DNA from: Calycina herbarum
Lineage: Eukaryota > Ascomycota > Leotiomycetes > Helotiales > Pezizellaceae
Reading direction: 5' to 3'
Length of the DNA: 46,441 nucleotides
NCBI GenBank assembly: GCA_001414485.1
Contig: LLEY01000296.1
Location: forward strand, 1-46,441
Under the pieces are notes generated by a model. It did not search any database. It was not told the DNA's origin and saw only the letters and a list, made by a program, of their open reading frames with translations. A program made the translations under genes and the position numbers. This document shows positions 9,924 to 20,549 of this stretch, piece by piece. Numbering within the stretch: position 1 is the first letter of the stretch; the number at the start of each line of letters is the position of its first letter.

Positions 9924-12185
9924 TTACTCCCGTCGACTGACTTGACTGGCACTAGTTCGACTCCGCTCATCCTCCTCCAACACATCACTCAATCGAGTGG
10001 GATGATGATGGCGTGGAACAGCTCCCCATTCAAGTCCGGATCCGTATCCCGTGCCGGTGTAGTCGGCTGCACCAGGTTCAGTCGATGAGGGCTGTGAGGA
10101 AGGTGTACCTCGTCCTGCTCCCGAAGTGGTGGCCGTGGAACCCTGTCGATACTCGGCACTGGACCCTCCATATCGTTGTCGATTCGCCTGTTCGCGTTCA
10201 CGCTCTTCCTCAACATCATACTCATCTGTATCATCGTCAGAAACTGGGGCCATAAAGGGGACTTTATTGCCTCGGGCATCAAGGATAAATTGACCTTCTG
10301 GATCTATGGCATATTCCTCTTCGCTAAAAGCTCCTTCAGACGGTGCCCCCGTATGCGGGGTCCCAGGTTCTGCAGGGCGAAGAGAAGTTCCCTGGGGTTG
10401 CTGATAAAAAGCCGATGATGCGGAAGTCGGTTGAACAGCTGGCGCTTGCGAGTAGCCTTGTGAAAAAGCGGGACTAGACGTACTCTGTTCGACAAAAGGA
10501 TCTGCTGGATCTGCTCGTTGCGCTCGAGAGTATTGTTGATATGCAGCATCACTATCCGCGGGTTCCTGTGCTGTCAGACCTGCACCTTCTCTACTTGATG
10601 GCGCATCACGATTGCTTCCATGACGACTCTGAACGCCTGGCAGCATGGGAACGACTTGCACTCCGCCTACGATGGTGGGATGTCCTTCTTTTAACGAAGC
10701 TGTTCTCTCACGCTCCTCAGATTCTCTCCGACCAAGTTCATCCCAGGCACGTCTAGCCTCTTCCTTGGAGATTTGAAGCTCTCTCTTCATTTCCGCGAGC
10801 TGTTTGTCAGCATTTGGCCTCTCTCTCTCATGGGCAACAGCAGCAGCATCTGCAATAGCTTGCGCGCTCTGCTGTCGAATTTGTTCAATCTGGCGTTGTA
10901 GCCCTGCTTGAACCTCCTGAGAACGCTCTTGCTCCTGTCTGGTTTCAAAGAACCAACGCTGGAATTTGCGTTCCGACGAAGCTCGCAAACGCTGCAGTTC
11001 CACGACAGCGTGGAATAAATTGGCGCCTGCAGCGGAGAGATCGGTTACTTGTCGGGAAAGCTGTTGGGATAGAGGATCCCGGTTGATTTCATTACCATTT
11101 TCTTCCAGCCGTCTGAGCCAGAAGGATGTAAGGCCTTCCCAATGAGCAGACAGTGTCTCCCACCGCTCGAAAGCATGTGGAAATTGGGATTTTGTCTGGG
11201 CTGTCGAGCCTCCCTCGACTAGATTTGGAGCAGGAGTGGAAGGGCCCGCTTGGGGTTGAGAAGGCCTAGGACGTGACGATTCTAGTGGAACAGGTTTAGG
11301 TTGTTGTTGCGATGCTGTTGGCCGTGGTCTGGCGGTAGCTGCTTCCCCTCCACCCACCGCACGCCCACCTCTACCGACGCCCTCTAATGGCCTTTCTCCG
11401 GACCTTCTCTCTGATCTTTGAGAATTATCTGATATCCTCTGGCCCGTGGTTCCACCTGAGCCACGCTGACCACTTTGTTGTGCCGCAACGCCAGCAGCAA
11501 CGGCTGCTCTCCTCTCCGCGCTCCTGCGGTTATTTGCTTCTACCTCGAGATCTCGTAGTTCCTCCTCTGCTCGTTGTCGCTCCAATCTCTCCCTGGCTTG
11601 TTCCTCTTTTTTCCTTTCCTCTCGAGCCGTACGTTCACGCATGATATCTCTGGGCCCTCTGATCACAGGCGATCCTGTTGCGGCAGATGCCGCTTGTCTG
11701 GATGCGCCATTGTTCCGGCCAGGTCCTGAAGGACCACCTAGAAGATCCGACATGGACGCGTTCTCCTCGATCAAATCTGGTGTGAAAGCGTTGGGATGTC
11801 GCAAGGCCTCTTCGAGAGTATATAGGATCGCGTTGGCGGTAGGTTTGGAGATTCGAAGAGCGCGATGGGGGCGTCTCTCTGCTTGGGGCGATTGATGTAA
11901 GGAGCTTGAAGCTACTGGGGTTGAAGTTGCAAGATCGTCTTCGAAGTCATGAGTGAGCTCCCGATGCTCGCTTCTTGGTCGCTGTTGTTCAAATCGAACT
12001 CGTGGAGGGGGGGAGATGCCAACGGAAGTGGCTTCAATGTGTGTTCTTCGCAAAGAACGCTGCTGCTGGCGTTGCGGGTGGGTGGGCGTGAATGGTTCGT
12101 GGAGGTCGTAAGGGTCGTTAGGAGGTGAAGGGATTGGATCCGTCAACGTGGCTGGGAGCAAATATGAAGGAGGTGAGGTCGTCAA
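9924..12185 (-). CDS. Large coiled-coil, disordered protein, 753 aa, unrecognised
   Basis: A single long frame starts with an ATG at 12185 (MTTSPPSYLLPATLTDPIPS). No known domain is recognised. The order seen is as follows. A Pro/Arg-rich N-terminus is followed by a possible short conserved block near 110-145 (ALRISKPTANAILYTLEEAL, then TPDLIEENASMSDLL). A highly charged helix at about 180-235 is rich in Glu/Arg (RERTAREERKKEEQARERL). A Gly/Ser/Pro-rich linker leads to a probable folded helical region at about 340-400 (FERWETLSAHWEGLTSFWLRR, also DLSAAGANLFHAVVELQRLR). This runs into a coiled coil to about 510 with many Gln/Glu. The tail is disordered and acidic (SDDDTDEYDVEEE). The pattern suggests a structural or scaffold protein, possibly nuclear, but that is inference. 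Its length and absence of stops make a real gene nearly certain. Confidence 0.8.
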   Translation of the reverse strand: MTTSPPSYLLPATLTDPIPSPPNDPYDLHEPFTPTHPQRQQQRSLRRTHIEATSVGISPPPRVRFEQQRPRSEHRELTHDFEDDLATSTPVASSSLHQSPQAERRPHRALRISKPTANAILYTLEEALRHPNAFTPDLIEENASMSDLLGGPSGPGRNNGASRQAASAATGSPVIRGPRDIMRERTAREERKKEEQARERLERQRAEEELRDLEVEANNRRSAERRAAVAAGVAAQQSGQRGSGGTTGQRISDNSQRSERRSGERPLEGVGRGGRAVGGGEAATARPRPTASQQQPKPVPLESSRPRPSQPQAGPSTPAPNLVEGGSTAQTKSQFPHAFERWETLSAHWEGLTSFWLRRLEENGNEINRDPLSQQLSRQVTDLSAAGANLFHAVVELQRLRASSERKFQRWFFETRQEQERSQEVQAGLQRQIEQIRQQSAQAIADAAAVAHERERPNADKQLAEMKRELQISKEEARRAWDELGRRESEERERTASLKEGHPTIVGGVQVVPMLPGVQSRHGSNRDAPSSREGAGLTAQEPADSDAAYQQYSRAQRADPADPFVEQSTSSPAFSQGYSQAPAVQPTSASSAFYQQPQGTSLRPAEPGTPHTGAPSEGAFSEEEYAIDPEGQFILDARGNKVPFMAPVSDDDTDEYDVEEEREREQANRQRYGGSSAEYRQGSTATTSGAGRGTPSSQPSSTEPGAADYTGTGYGSGLEWGAVPRHHHPTRLSDVLEEDERSRTSASQVSRRE

Positions 12186-12768
12186 GGCGAATGCGCTTCA
12201 CCTTCTTCCCACCTAGGGCCAAGATGGAGAGAAGTGGACTTGGGTGATGGCCAGGCTGAGGATGGCTGAGGATGAGGCTGCGAGAGGCTATGGTGGAGTG
12301 TGGTTTTGCGAGTCTCAATTGCGAAGTGGGAATGTCAAATTCTGGGTGGAACTTTTTCGGTAGAAGGAGGTTGGACTCGAGAGAATTGGGGAAGACAGGA
12401 AAGAGTGTACGAGTCGGGATGGTTGTGCGAGGAGGGTGGTGGTTGTGGCGGGTGGAGTCGTTGGTAAATTTGGAGAGGCTGGGAAAAGTTAAAAAAGTTG
12501 GGAAAATCAAGTGGCCAGCCGAGGAAGTCTGAGAGAGGTTCACCGTGAACGCGCGCGCGACTGGACCACGTCGAAATTGGTTGGACCAAGGAAAAGAGTC
12601 TCACTCCGTAATGAAAGATTCTGTAGGTTTGCGCGAATCCAATTGACGCGATTCGCAGTTGGGCAGGCAGTCTCTGCTCTGCTCCCACGGCACGGCGCGG
12701 TGGGTGGTCTTTGGAGTGGTGAGTGGGATGCGAGACAGCGAGACAATCGTCAGAGACCACGAACGCGC

Positions 12769-12790
12769 AGTGCAGTGCAGTGCAGTGCAG
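12769..12790. repeat. Short tandem repeat, unit GCAGT
   Basis: About four to five consecutive copies of a 5-base unit. Such a microsatellite is likely polymorphic. Confidence 0.8.
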
Positions 12791-13065
12791 TATTCCCCCA
12801 CCATGCGATGCGGCGCATGCGATTGATATCCGTCGGTGGGAAGTTCCGGTTGTTGCGAAGCAGGGCGCGCATTTGCGCATGCTCCCACGAGGTGTTGCGG
12901 CTTCAATTGAGCATCTGGTGGTGGTGGTGGTGGTGTTGGTGTTTGTCGCAGAATTGAGGGTTGGGAACTGCTATGCGGAATTGGGGTTGAAGTCGAGTCC
13001 CGACCCGAGTCCGAGTCCACCGAGCGTTGCGCAGGCCAGGCAGTTCCCCGTCCGCCTCTCACTTC

Positions 13066-13111
13066 ACCTCACTCTTCACTCTTCACTCTTCACTCTTCAC
13101 TCTTCACTCTT
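13066..13111. repeat. Tandem repeat, unit CTTCACT
   Basis: About six near-perfect copies of a 7-base pyrimidine-rich unit, followed by CTCGACC repeats to about 13146. It lies about 0.9 kb upstream of the 753-aa minus-strand gene. Confidence 0.8.
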
Positions 13112-13819
13112 GTGTTCCTCTCGACCTCAACCTCGACCTCGACCTCTGGCAACGGTAAAGTAAGAAAATGGATCTGAATTGGGAGGTAAAGAAAAGGAAA
13201 TTCCCTTGAATTGCGAACGGAAGGTTTTTCCACTTTTTCCCAGTTTTTCCCAGTGTTCTGGCTGGGCTGGTGTTCTGCGTTGGGGGCCAGCCTACCCCGC
13301 CCTGCTCTTTTCCCCGTTTGCTCTTTCCAACCTCAACCGCTTCAAACTAAAACTGGTACCAACATCCTGATCCAGAATTTTTGATGAGCATTTCCACGAT
13401 CCCGGGTTGGGAATTTCCAGTGTATGACAGAAGTGTTTTCGGAAATCTCTGGGTGGGTGGGATATGAGCATCTTGAACATGGGCGGCTCAATAATTAGGG
13501 AGGCTGGGAGGCATTGCATTTGGGTGTGGAAGGGTCTCGTCGCAGTGGTGCCACGCAACTGTGCATTCATCAGCTCAAGACTCAACCTCTCGACCTCTCG
13601 ACCCTCGACCTAGATGCAATGCCGCATCCTTTCGCTTCCGCATTGTCGGGATTGGTCCTCTTTGCCTACCAGGGAAGATGCTGCGAAATTGCGGTGAGTA
13701 CTTTGGATGAAGTTTCAACTGCCTTTCCTTCGGAAATGTTGGTACAACCTGCTCTCGTAAAGTGGGATCCCGCGGATACTCTCCCTTTCCAATTGGCCTG
13801 GTAGCGAGATTTCTGCCAT

Positions 13820-13990
13820 CCTCCCACCTAGCTCTCGCCGTTCTAGCTTGTGAGGGCAATTCAAAGCGATTATTCTAAATGCTTGGGACAATGTACCATA
13901 TTGACCTGGGTGTTTGGAACAATAAAGTTCAAACCAAAGTATTGGGTAATTGAAGTTGCAATTTACGGCCACTTTTAATGTCCACCGCGA
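13820..13990 (-). repeat. Dispersed repeat fragment related to 40899-41011
   Basis: The minus strand at about 13820-13885 aligns by eye with the plus strand at 40899-40965. Both carry ACTTTGAATT or GCTTTGAATT, CAAGCT or AAAGCT, and GCGAGAGCT or ACGAGAGCT. A second block with TTTTAATNTCCANCGCGAG is present in both, but at 13971-13990 it lies on the plus strand, so the two copies are rearranged. Class unknown. Confidence 0.5.
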
Positions 13991-14692
13991 GCCATCCCAT
14001 CATATCTATCTGTCGCGTTTATCGTTCCCTTTTCACAGCGCATTGAATTGCTATCTTATGAGGATTTCATATCCCTTTTCGTTTGCGACTCCAAAGGGTT
14101 TTTTTCTTTTTCCATCTCAAGTAACTCCTACATGCTTCAGATGTCCGGAAGTCCATAAAAGAACTATCTCCATGTCTCCACCAGACTCTCAATTTATTCC
14201 TACTCTGTGAAGCTTGAATCTACACTTTGTCTTGGTATCAATAAAGTCCTGTTTTGTTCTTTCTTGTTTTATTTCCAACTTGGGGATTGTCCTTTACAAT
14301 CTTAAAGTCTGGGTTGGAAGCATGAATAATACTGAGGATAGTTGAAGAACTTGGGTGGGGACTGCTTTTACTTATTCCAATACTTAATTATGGCACACGA
14401 TTCCCGAAGAGCTCGGGGTGATCTACGGGGTTGTGTATAAAGAGGTGAGAAACTCCAAATTCTTCTTTGGTGGGTTCACCTCTAGCAACTCAGCAAACCT
14501 CAGGGTTCTCCACTTACCCAATACAAAACCGAAAGCCAAGGGATTCAAAGTTGAATAACTCATCTCTCATGTCAAGACACCAAGGAAACAATAGAAAAGA
14601 AAGGAATGTACAATCACGCAATTGATGTATAAGTACAATTAATTTCTCATTTTAATCTCCAGCATCCCCTACCAAATTCCCACCACCACTTC

Positions 14693-17011
14693 TCAACCAA
14701 CTTCAACAACAGGCCCATGATACTCCCTCTTGCCTCCCCAAAAAAAGTAATAGCAACAAGCAAACCCCACAGCCACCGCCATCATCACACTACTAAAATT
14801 CACAAACTCAATCGCGGGATGTCTCATCGCAGGCCAAAAACTAAAGAACAAAATCACAATCGTAAAGCCAACACCAAGAACATTAACAATGGTCCCAAAG
14901 GGCTCCGGGACTCGGAAGGGTCCCCACGTTAGGCTATCCGTCGCAGGTACGTTGGTGAGTCCATCGTAGCTGTCTCGGTTGTAGGGGTGGATAGCACCAG
15001 TAACTCGACGGTAGAGGAGGAGGGTGTTGCCGATGAGATAGGAGGTGTAGATACAGCATACTGCTGCGGCGACGACGATGTTGAATGCGAATTCCGAGCC
15101 GAGGATTATGAGTGCGAGGAGACAGGAGCAGATGCAGGTGCAGCCGATGGAAAAGAGGGGGGTCGAGGTACTTTCACACACCTAACATCCCCACACAGAA
15201 TAATCAGTACAGCCTTGAAAGATTTGATAAAAGAGAAATAGGAGGCGAAGTGGGAATTACGCGATTCAAATACCGCCACCCCGGAAGCCCACGATCTCTC
15301 GCAAAAGACCACGTCATTCGAGAAGCTGTCGCGAGGTAAGCGACAGTGGCAAACTTGATCATGACAACAATTAGTCCCGACATGGACGCCGCACCAGGAC
15401 CATCCTCCACGGCTTGCAAAAACACAGCCATGTAGGGGGGTCGAAAAGCCATGATGACAGTTGGGTCACCCAGGCAGAAGAGCATGGCGATCAACATACC
15501 CAGCCCCATGGCGCCATTGAGGACGCCACTGAAAATCATAGCACGTGGAACGATGACGGCGGCATTCTTGATCTCTTCGGCCATCTGGTCGGGGTTGGAA
15601 AGATTAGCGAAATTTACTTACACCTCCATCTATCTATGTCGTGGAAATGGAAAGGGCTTCTTACGTGAATGGCGCCGTCGCAACCTAAGAGGGTCCAGGT
15701 GTAATTGTAGCAGCCGACCATCAGGGAAAGTCCTTGTGTTTGAAAACCACCGAGGTTGTGGAAAACTGTAAAGACTTTGGACGCATTCCCATGTGGTCCC
15801 ACTGTGGAAGATCTCAGCATTGCCATTCTTAAAAGCAGTCCTTATGAGGGAAACAGGGTAGTGCAGGAGGAAGAAGTATGGTCTTGATCCTTCCGTGACA
15901 ACCCCAAAGAGAAAAGAAAAGTCTCGGAGAAACACGCACTGTAAAGCAACGGAATGAGAATAGCAAAAAATCCCAAGATATGAACTATGAGAATAAAGCT
16001 TTCAATCTTGGGTAGAGCCCGGATGATGACCGTGTTGAAGAAGACTACCATGAGGATGTTGGCGTAGAAGAGGAGGACTGTTTGCCAGGGCTGGGCTTCG
16101 TATGAGGGATGAAGGAGGCTTGCTAGCCCTTGGGTTGCTTGGGCGCAAATGAAAGCTCCACTTTGGGTAATTTCATTAGCCTTCTTGGTCTTTTTTTCCT
16201 TTTCGCTTTTGGGAGGAAAGAGACATGAGAATTTTCTTCTCTAAACACTATAAAAAGTGTACATGAGCCCAGATTTTAGAGTATGTTACTTACCTAGCAA
16301 CATTGGCTTGCCAACCAATGACAGTAATCCATCCTACAGAATTGTCAGTTTCCACCTGGGTCTAAAAGTAAAGTATCCTCACCCGTAAGATAGCTCAGGA
16401 ATTTCTGACACGAAGGAGGAGCCAACATAGAAACCCAATGGTACTACGGAAGAACTCAAAATAAGCATTTCCCAAACAGAGACCTCCACCCTTCCGAGAG
16501 GGGAAACCCACCTGACCACCAGATGTTGGAGCCCTAATTCCGTCAGCTCTTCAAACAATTAAATCGAGTCATAAAACATACATCGAAGCCAACTCAGCCA
16601 TCGTCGTAAAAATAGCCAAATTGCCCACCCAGACGAAAAGGAAAGCATAGACCGAACCAGCATATCCGCCATTCACAAAGCTCCACGGCAAAATACTATG
16701 ATATTCCGTCAGTCCCAAAGAATGAAAGAAAGATTCCTTTCCTTAACTTAACTTACATAAGAACACCCTCCCAGGTCATCATAATAGTACAACTAAACCC
16801 CAACATACTCATAAATCCAAACTCTCTCTAACACTTCTCGTTAACCACCCTTGCATCAGCTTGGACATAAAGAAATCTGACAGACCTTGAGAACCGATTT
16901 CTTGCCCAATCGCGCCAGGATCGCATTATCGCGATCGGTAACCGAGTCTTTCGCGTCTTTCGCTACAACAGCGGCTTCTTGGGTGATATCCTTCATCTCG
17001 TGGGAAGACAT
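14693..17011 (-). CDS. APC-superfamily permease (choline/GABA-type), multi-exon
   Basis: The minus-strand gene starts with an ATG at 17011 (MSSHEMKDITQEAAVVAKDA) and stops at 14693. Several short introns interrupt it. Exon 1 ends near 16886 (LGKKSVLK, donor GTCTGT). The next block begins FGFMSMLGFSC. Later ones include ITVIGWQANVA, VVFFNTVIIRALPKIESFI, EEIKNAAVIVPRAMIFSGV and YLNR joined to VCESTSTPLFSIG across an intron. The last exon ends GGKREYHGPVVEVG. These blocks follow the order of fungal amino-acid/choline/GABA permeases, with about 12 hydrophobic helices. The EEIKNAAVIVPRA loop is a hallmark of this group, in which the usual role is plasma-membrane proton-coupled uptake. Exact substrate cannot be read. 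I placed only some of the splice sites, so the full intron set should be treated as approximate. It is tandem with the receptor gene at 17357-18733 on the same strand. Confidence 0.82.
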
Positions 17012-17356
17012 GCTGGGCAATTGTCTTTTTGGTATTCAAGATGATTGGTGTTCAAGATGAAGAGCTCTTTTTTGTTCTTGAGAGATAAAGGGGAAGGCGG
17101 GGTAGATAGCTCAATAATCAAACCAATAAAATTTAAGCGAGCAACGCTCTATTCACCCCCCAACATTTATTCGCCACCAAAAATCCAACCGCCTAAACTT
17201 TCCCAGTAAGTAATACACATAGTATCAAGTTAGCATATCACAAAAAGACTTGATCGAAATTTGCTGTAAATCTATGGTTGTTGATTTCTATATAAAAAAA
17301 AGAACGAGCTGTCTGTTTCTTAGTCTAGCATTGACACTTGTTCTTGTTCTCGATTA

Positions 17357-18733
17357 CTACTGTCTGCTGCCGGTGCTGATATCCCCCTGACCAGCCTCAC
17401 TCGCAAAACCGCCCCATTCAATCTCCAAACTCCCTCTCTCCTCAACAGAAGTACCTCTAGTACCATTAGTGACAACACTATTACTCGTCCCATGACTACG
17501 AACCGGCCCCATAGCGTGAGCATGTCTTTCATGATTCATCGCCAACCTGCTGCTCCCACTCCAACTCCCTCTTCTTGTCTGTTCTCTCCATCTACCCTGC
17601 AGAAACCTCCCTGACCTTCTTTCCGCGGGATTTTGACCCATTGTGTCCCGGTGCTCCCCTCTTCTTGTTGCCTTGGAGGTTGTTCGCCTGAGAAGATCGT
17701 CGTTGCGTATCATGCCGGATTCGAGGCCGTCTACAAAGGGCTTTAGAAAGGGGACGCAGGCGGTTACGATGTCGAGGGTTTGGGCAAGGGACATCGCTAT
17801 GTGAACCCGCCACAAATCAAAGGTTGCATCGCCTGTTGGATCGTTCGACTCTTTCAAATGGCTGATCTCGACCATTTGGAAAAGAATTGCGCCTACCGCA
17901 CTGTTCGAAATCAGTTATCGCCTTTTTACCACGTCTCAAAGCAGACTTACAAAATGCGGGCTCCAAAGAAAGAAAACGCCAAGATCTTTTTTTTGGTTGG
18001 AAGCTTGACTCTCCAGAGAGATGCAAAGGGTAGAACGATGAGAAGCAGGTCGATTAGCACGTTCATCGTATTGGTATAAGTCCAAACGTAGTGAACATCT
18101 AAGCATGTATTTCCAATTATCTGCCAGGTATAGGGTGCGTCGCATCGGAAAGACAGTATGAACAGAGCCGTAACCCCCCAAGCGAATGTTATCCCATAGA
18201 CAACGGTTGTTGCTTTCCTGTTGAATTGCGCAGGTGAAATGGCTCGAAGGAAGGTGGTAACCGAAAGCTTTGAGAAGACCTGTCCGCAATGCCAAAGAAT
18301 ATTTGCGGCATACAAAGCCTTTAAAGATGGTTAGTGCAATGTTACCACGAGTTCGGGAGGCGGTCGGCTACCTTTTGAAAAGTCAAGAATTCTTGCCCGG
18401 TAACGGTTTCGACATGTCTTCCCACACCGTTGGCAACTGCAATGCTAAACGCTGTGATTTGTCCAATACTTAAAGTCTACAACCCCGTTAGCACGTCAAG
18501 ACTCCGAAACTTGAAAGGTAACAACCGACCAGAGAGGCACAAATCAGAGTGTCGTCGAGACCCATATTTTTCTGGTAGAGCGCCTTTGATGCGAGCCGAG
18601 ATAAAACAGTGATAACATTGCAGACTCCCAGAAACCAGGCCAACACATTGAGAAGAGGGCTATGATTCTCGGGTCTATCTAGAGGCCGAGTACTCGAAAC
18701 AGTGGTTCGAATAACGAGATCCACGATCCTCAT
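17357..18733 (-). CDS. Rhodopsin-domain (PTH11-like) seven-helix membrane protein, 406 aa
   Basis: There are four exons: 18733-18530, 18476-18372, 18318-17951 and 17900-17357. All introns are 50-53 bp with GT...AG ends and CTAAC-like branch sites, and all phases agree. The start is the ATG at 18733. Hydrophobic helices include LLNVLAWFLGVCNVITVLS, IGQITAFSIAVANGVG, TVVYGITFAWGVTALFILSF and NVLIDLLLIVLPFASLW. The extracellular loop contains C...C (RCDAPYTWQIIGNTC). The order FQKALYAANILWHCGQVFSK is typical of the fungal rhodopsin/PTH11-related family, which is GPCR-like and of unknown ligand. The cytoplasmic tail of about 130 residues is Arg/Ser/Gly-rich and disordered. No CFEM domain is present at the N-terminus, which separates it from classical Pth11. 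The gene appears intact. Confidence 0.85.
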
Positions 18734-19221
18734 GATGTGGCACGTACGCGGTAGAAATTAAGCGGGGAATTCATATGGCTGTTGTAGTTGTATTGCAACA
18801 ATGAACAACGCACAAGAGCTTGTCAGATCAAGCAAGGCCGCTGGACGACCGTGCGGTTACGCTCTCAGTCCTGAATTAGTAATTAATTCGCTTATATATG
18901 CCTAACTTTCCAGATCTGAAGCGGTCGCTTCCTGACAGGTGAATTGGCGCAAACCATACTGTCTGCGGGATTGTGCTTTGATTAATACTGTAACCCTTCC
19001 CCAGTCACCAGCCATCTTGTATAATTTTATTACTTTCTAGAGTTAATAATTAAAAAGAGTATATATTATTTACTAGAAGTTCTAGAATAGCTACTTTTCT
19101 ACTATAAACTATAGTATAGTTTTAAATATTAAATTCTTAATTTAAGATAAGAACTACTACTTGTAATAAATAAAATACTTTATAATATAGCTCTCTAGGA
19201 ATAAGTATACTTAATAGCTAC

Positions 19222-19473
19222 TGTTACGATCAATAACCAAAGGCAAAGGCACAAGAGTATATGTGTATATATTCGAGAATTTAAAGCTACAATTCTAACT
19301 ACGAGACAACGCGGGTTATATACCTAGAAAATGGGGTTGCCTACTAACTGTAAGAAGCCTTTAGTGTCCGTAATCTCCGGATAGTAGGGTCATCGATCCG
19401 TCTAGCGAGGTGGCTCCCAAGGTCACGTGACCCAAAGCGAGAAGAACGCAGGTTATAGACCAGCGCCGTAACA
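19222..19473. mobile_element. Possible solo LTR or LTR fragment
   Basis: The block begins TGTTACG and ends CGTAACA, a 7-base perfect terminal inversion of the TG...CA type usual for LTRs. No matching target duplication was found at the two edges. A second TGTTACG occurs at 19642, so the true limits may differ. Class unassigned. Confidence 0.3.
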
Positions 19474-19816
19474 TTTAAAAGCTCTCGAACGAGTACTTAA
19501 CCTAGGCTTATTCTACCGTAGAGATACACCAGATTTACACTCTAGTTTTTATCACAAATAGAGAGAGTTCAGGTCACGTGACCAACCGTATATCTTTTTG
19601 TTATATTACTAGCTATTAGTCTACGTAATACATGAGGTAACTGTTACGCCAGAGTGTATACAACGTAAAAGTTTACCTAAAATAACTATCATTTTAGCTA
19701 ATAGCATATATATGGAGCAGACCCTGCGATTATCGGCCAGTCACGTGGCCCGATATCACACTTTTGACATTTGACACCAGCGAAAATAAGGTTTTAAGCC
19801 GCAACCTTCTGCTAAG

Positions 19817-19826
19817 TATAAAAAGG
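19817..19826 (+). promoter_or_regulatory. TATA box without an evident full gene
   Basis: TATAAAAAGG in a GC-richer island, followed about 100 bases later by a short frame at 19926. It is identical to the TATA at 694-703. It may be the promoter of a lost gene or of a transposon. Confidence 0.4.
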
Positions 19827-19925
19827 AGGGGCAGGTGAGCTCAAGACGACGTCCTCACAAAACACACACTTTTCCCATCTTGGGATACCGGCTTTGGGCG
19901 GAAAGAACACGTTTCAGACGCTCAA

Positions 19926-20000
19926 ATGGACCTCCTCAGCATGTCAGTACGGCCCAGACCAATTTCCAGGCAAGCAACTCCAGTTGAAAACAAGTTGTAG
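19926..20000 (+). CDS. Short 24-codon frame downstream of a TATA box
   Basis: ATG at 19926, stop at 19998-20000; the peptide starts MDLLSMSVRPRP. It could be a first-exon remnant, the start of a transposon gene or chance. No family recognised. Confidence 0.15.
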   Translation: MDLLSMSVRPRPISRQATPVENKL

Positions 20001-20549
20001 AAAGGTCAAAAAGGGAGTTTAATGGAGGAGCAGAGCGACTCCCCTTTCCCCTCAAGTTTTGTGCCAAGCGGTGTTGGGATTTGGTTGGAAAGTGGTGGCG
20101 GAGGGTCCGGGTGATAGTTTATCCGAAGCTCCGATTGGTTGACGAGAGCAAATGTTTGTACCAACGGGCTACGGTACGCGACTGCGGTGCAGTGTTGACC
20201 ACCCTCCCGAGCCTCCTCACACCCAGGACAAATTGTCATTTCTTTGAATCATTATCGCAAGAACCACAACCCCCCCCCTCGTTTCCATTCCATCCAACCC
20301 TCAATCCATTTCGATTCACCGCCTGCGTTCGCGTGCGTGTCGCATATTCACCCTCCATGCTTCGCGGATGAATCTTGGTCGGTGGGAAAACGGAAACTCA
20401 GCAAAAATACCACAACCGCGGCCAATGATTAATGGTTAGCCTACACAAAAGAAACTCGATCACCATCGCCTCTACTCGAGCTGCCCAGAATCTGCGGCCA
20501 GCCCTCGTCCCTTCCACCGAAGCCCATCGTCCATCATTGATTGTTCGAC
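20001..20549. other. Promoter and leader region of the Yta7-like gene
   Basis: About 550 bases with no supported frame. The stretch 20240-20310 is pyrimidine-rich (a C-run near 20270), common in fungal leaders. No TATA box obvious. Confidence 0.4.

Larger units (their letters stand above)
12186..14692. other. Long intergenic region with simple repeats
   Basis: No gene could be supported in about 2.5 kb. Frames of up to 180 codons on both strands are low-complexity or shadow each other. The left part is the likely promoter of the 753-aa gene. It contains short tandem repeats at 12769-12790 and 13066-13111 and a dispersed repeat at about 13820-13990, annotated separately. The right part near 14640 is the 3' UTR of the permease gene. 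Confidence 0.45.
18734..20000. repeat. AT-rich relic DNA with transposon-like fragments
   Basis: The part from 19000 to 19230 is very AT-rich and looks RIP-decayed. From 19222 onward GC-richer fragments carry several CACGTG motifs (about 19422, 19575, 19743). No long frame survives. It separates the receptor gene from the Yta7-like gene. Confidence 0.5.

Noticed and set aside
13066..13111. Possible CRISPR-like array
   Set aside because: The units are 7 bases without spacers; it is a simple tandem repeat in a eukaryotic genome.
12335..13163. Long frames up to 181 codons around the simple repeats
   Set aside because: Their length comes from low-complexity and tandem-repeat sequence lacking stops; frames are present on both strands at once.
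19016..19075. AT-rich tracts considered as a replication origin or centromere piece
   Set aside because: AT-rich RIP decay explains them; no defined origin motif exists for such fungi.
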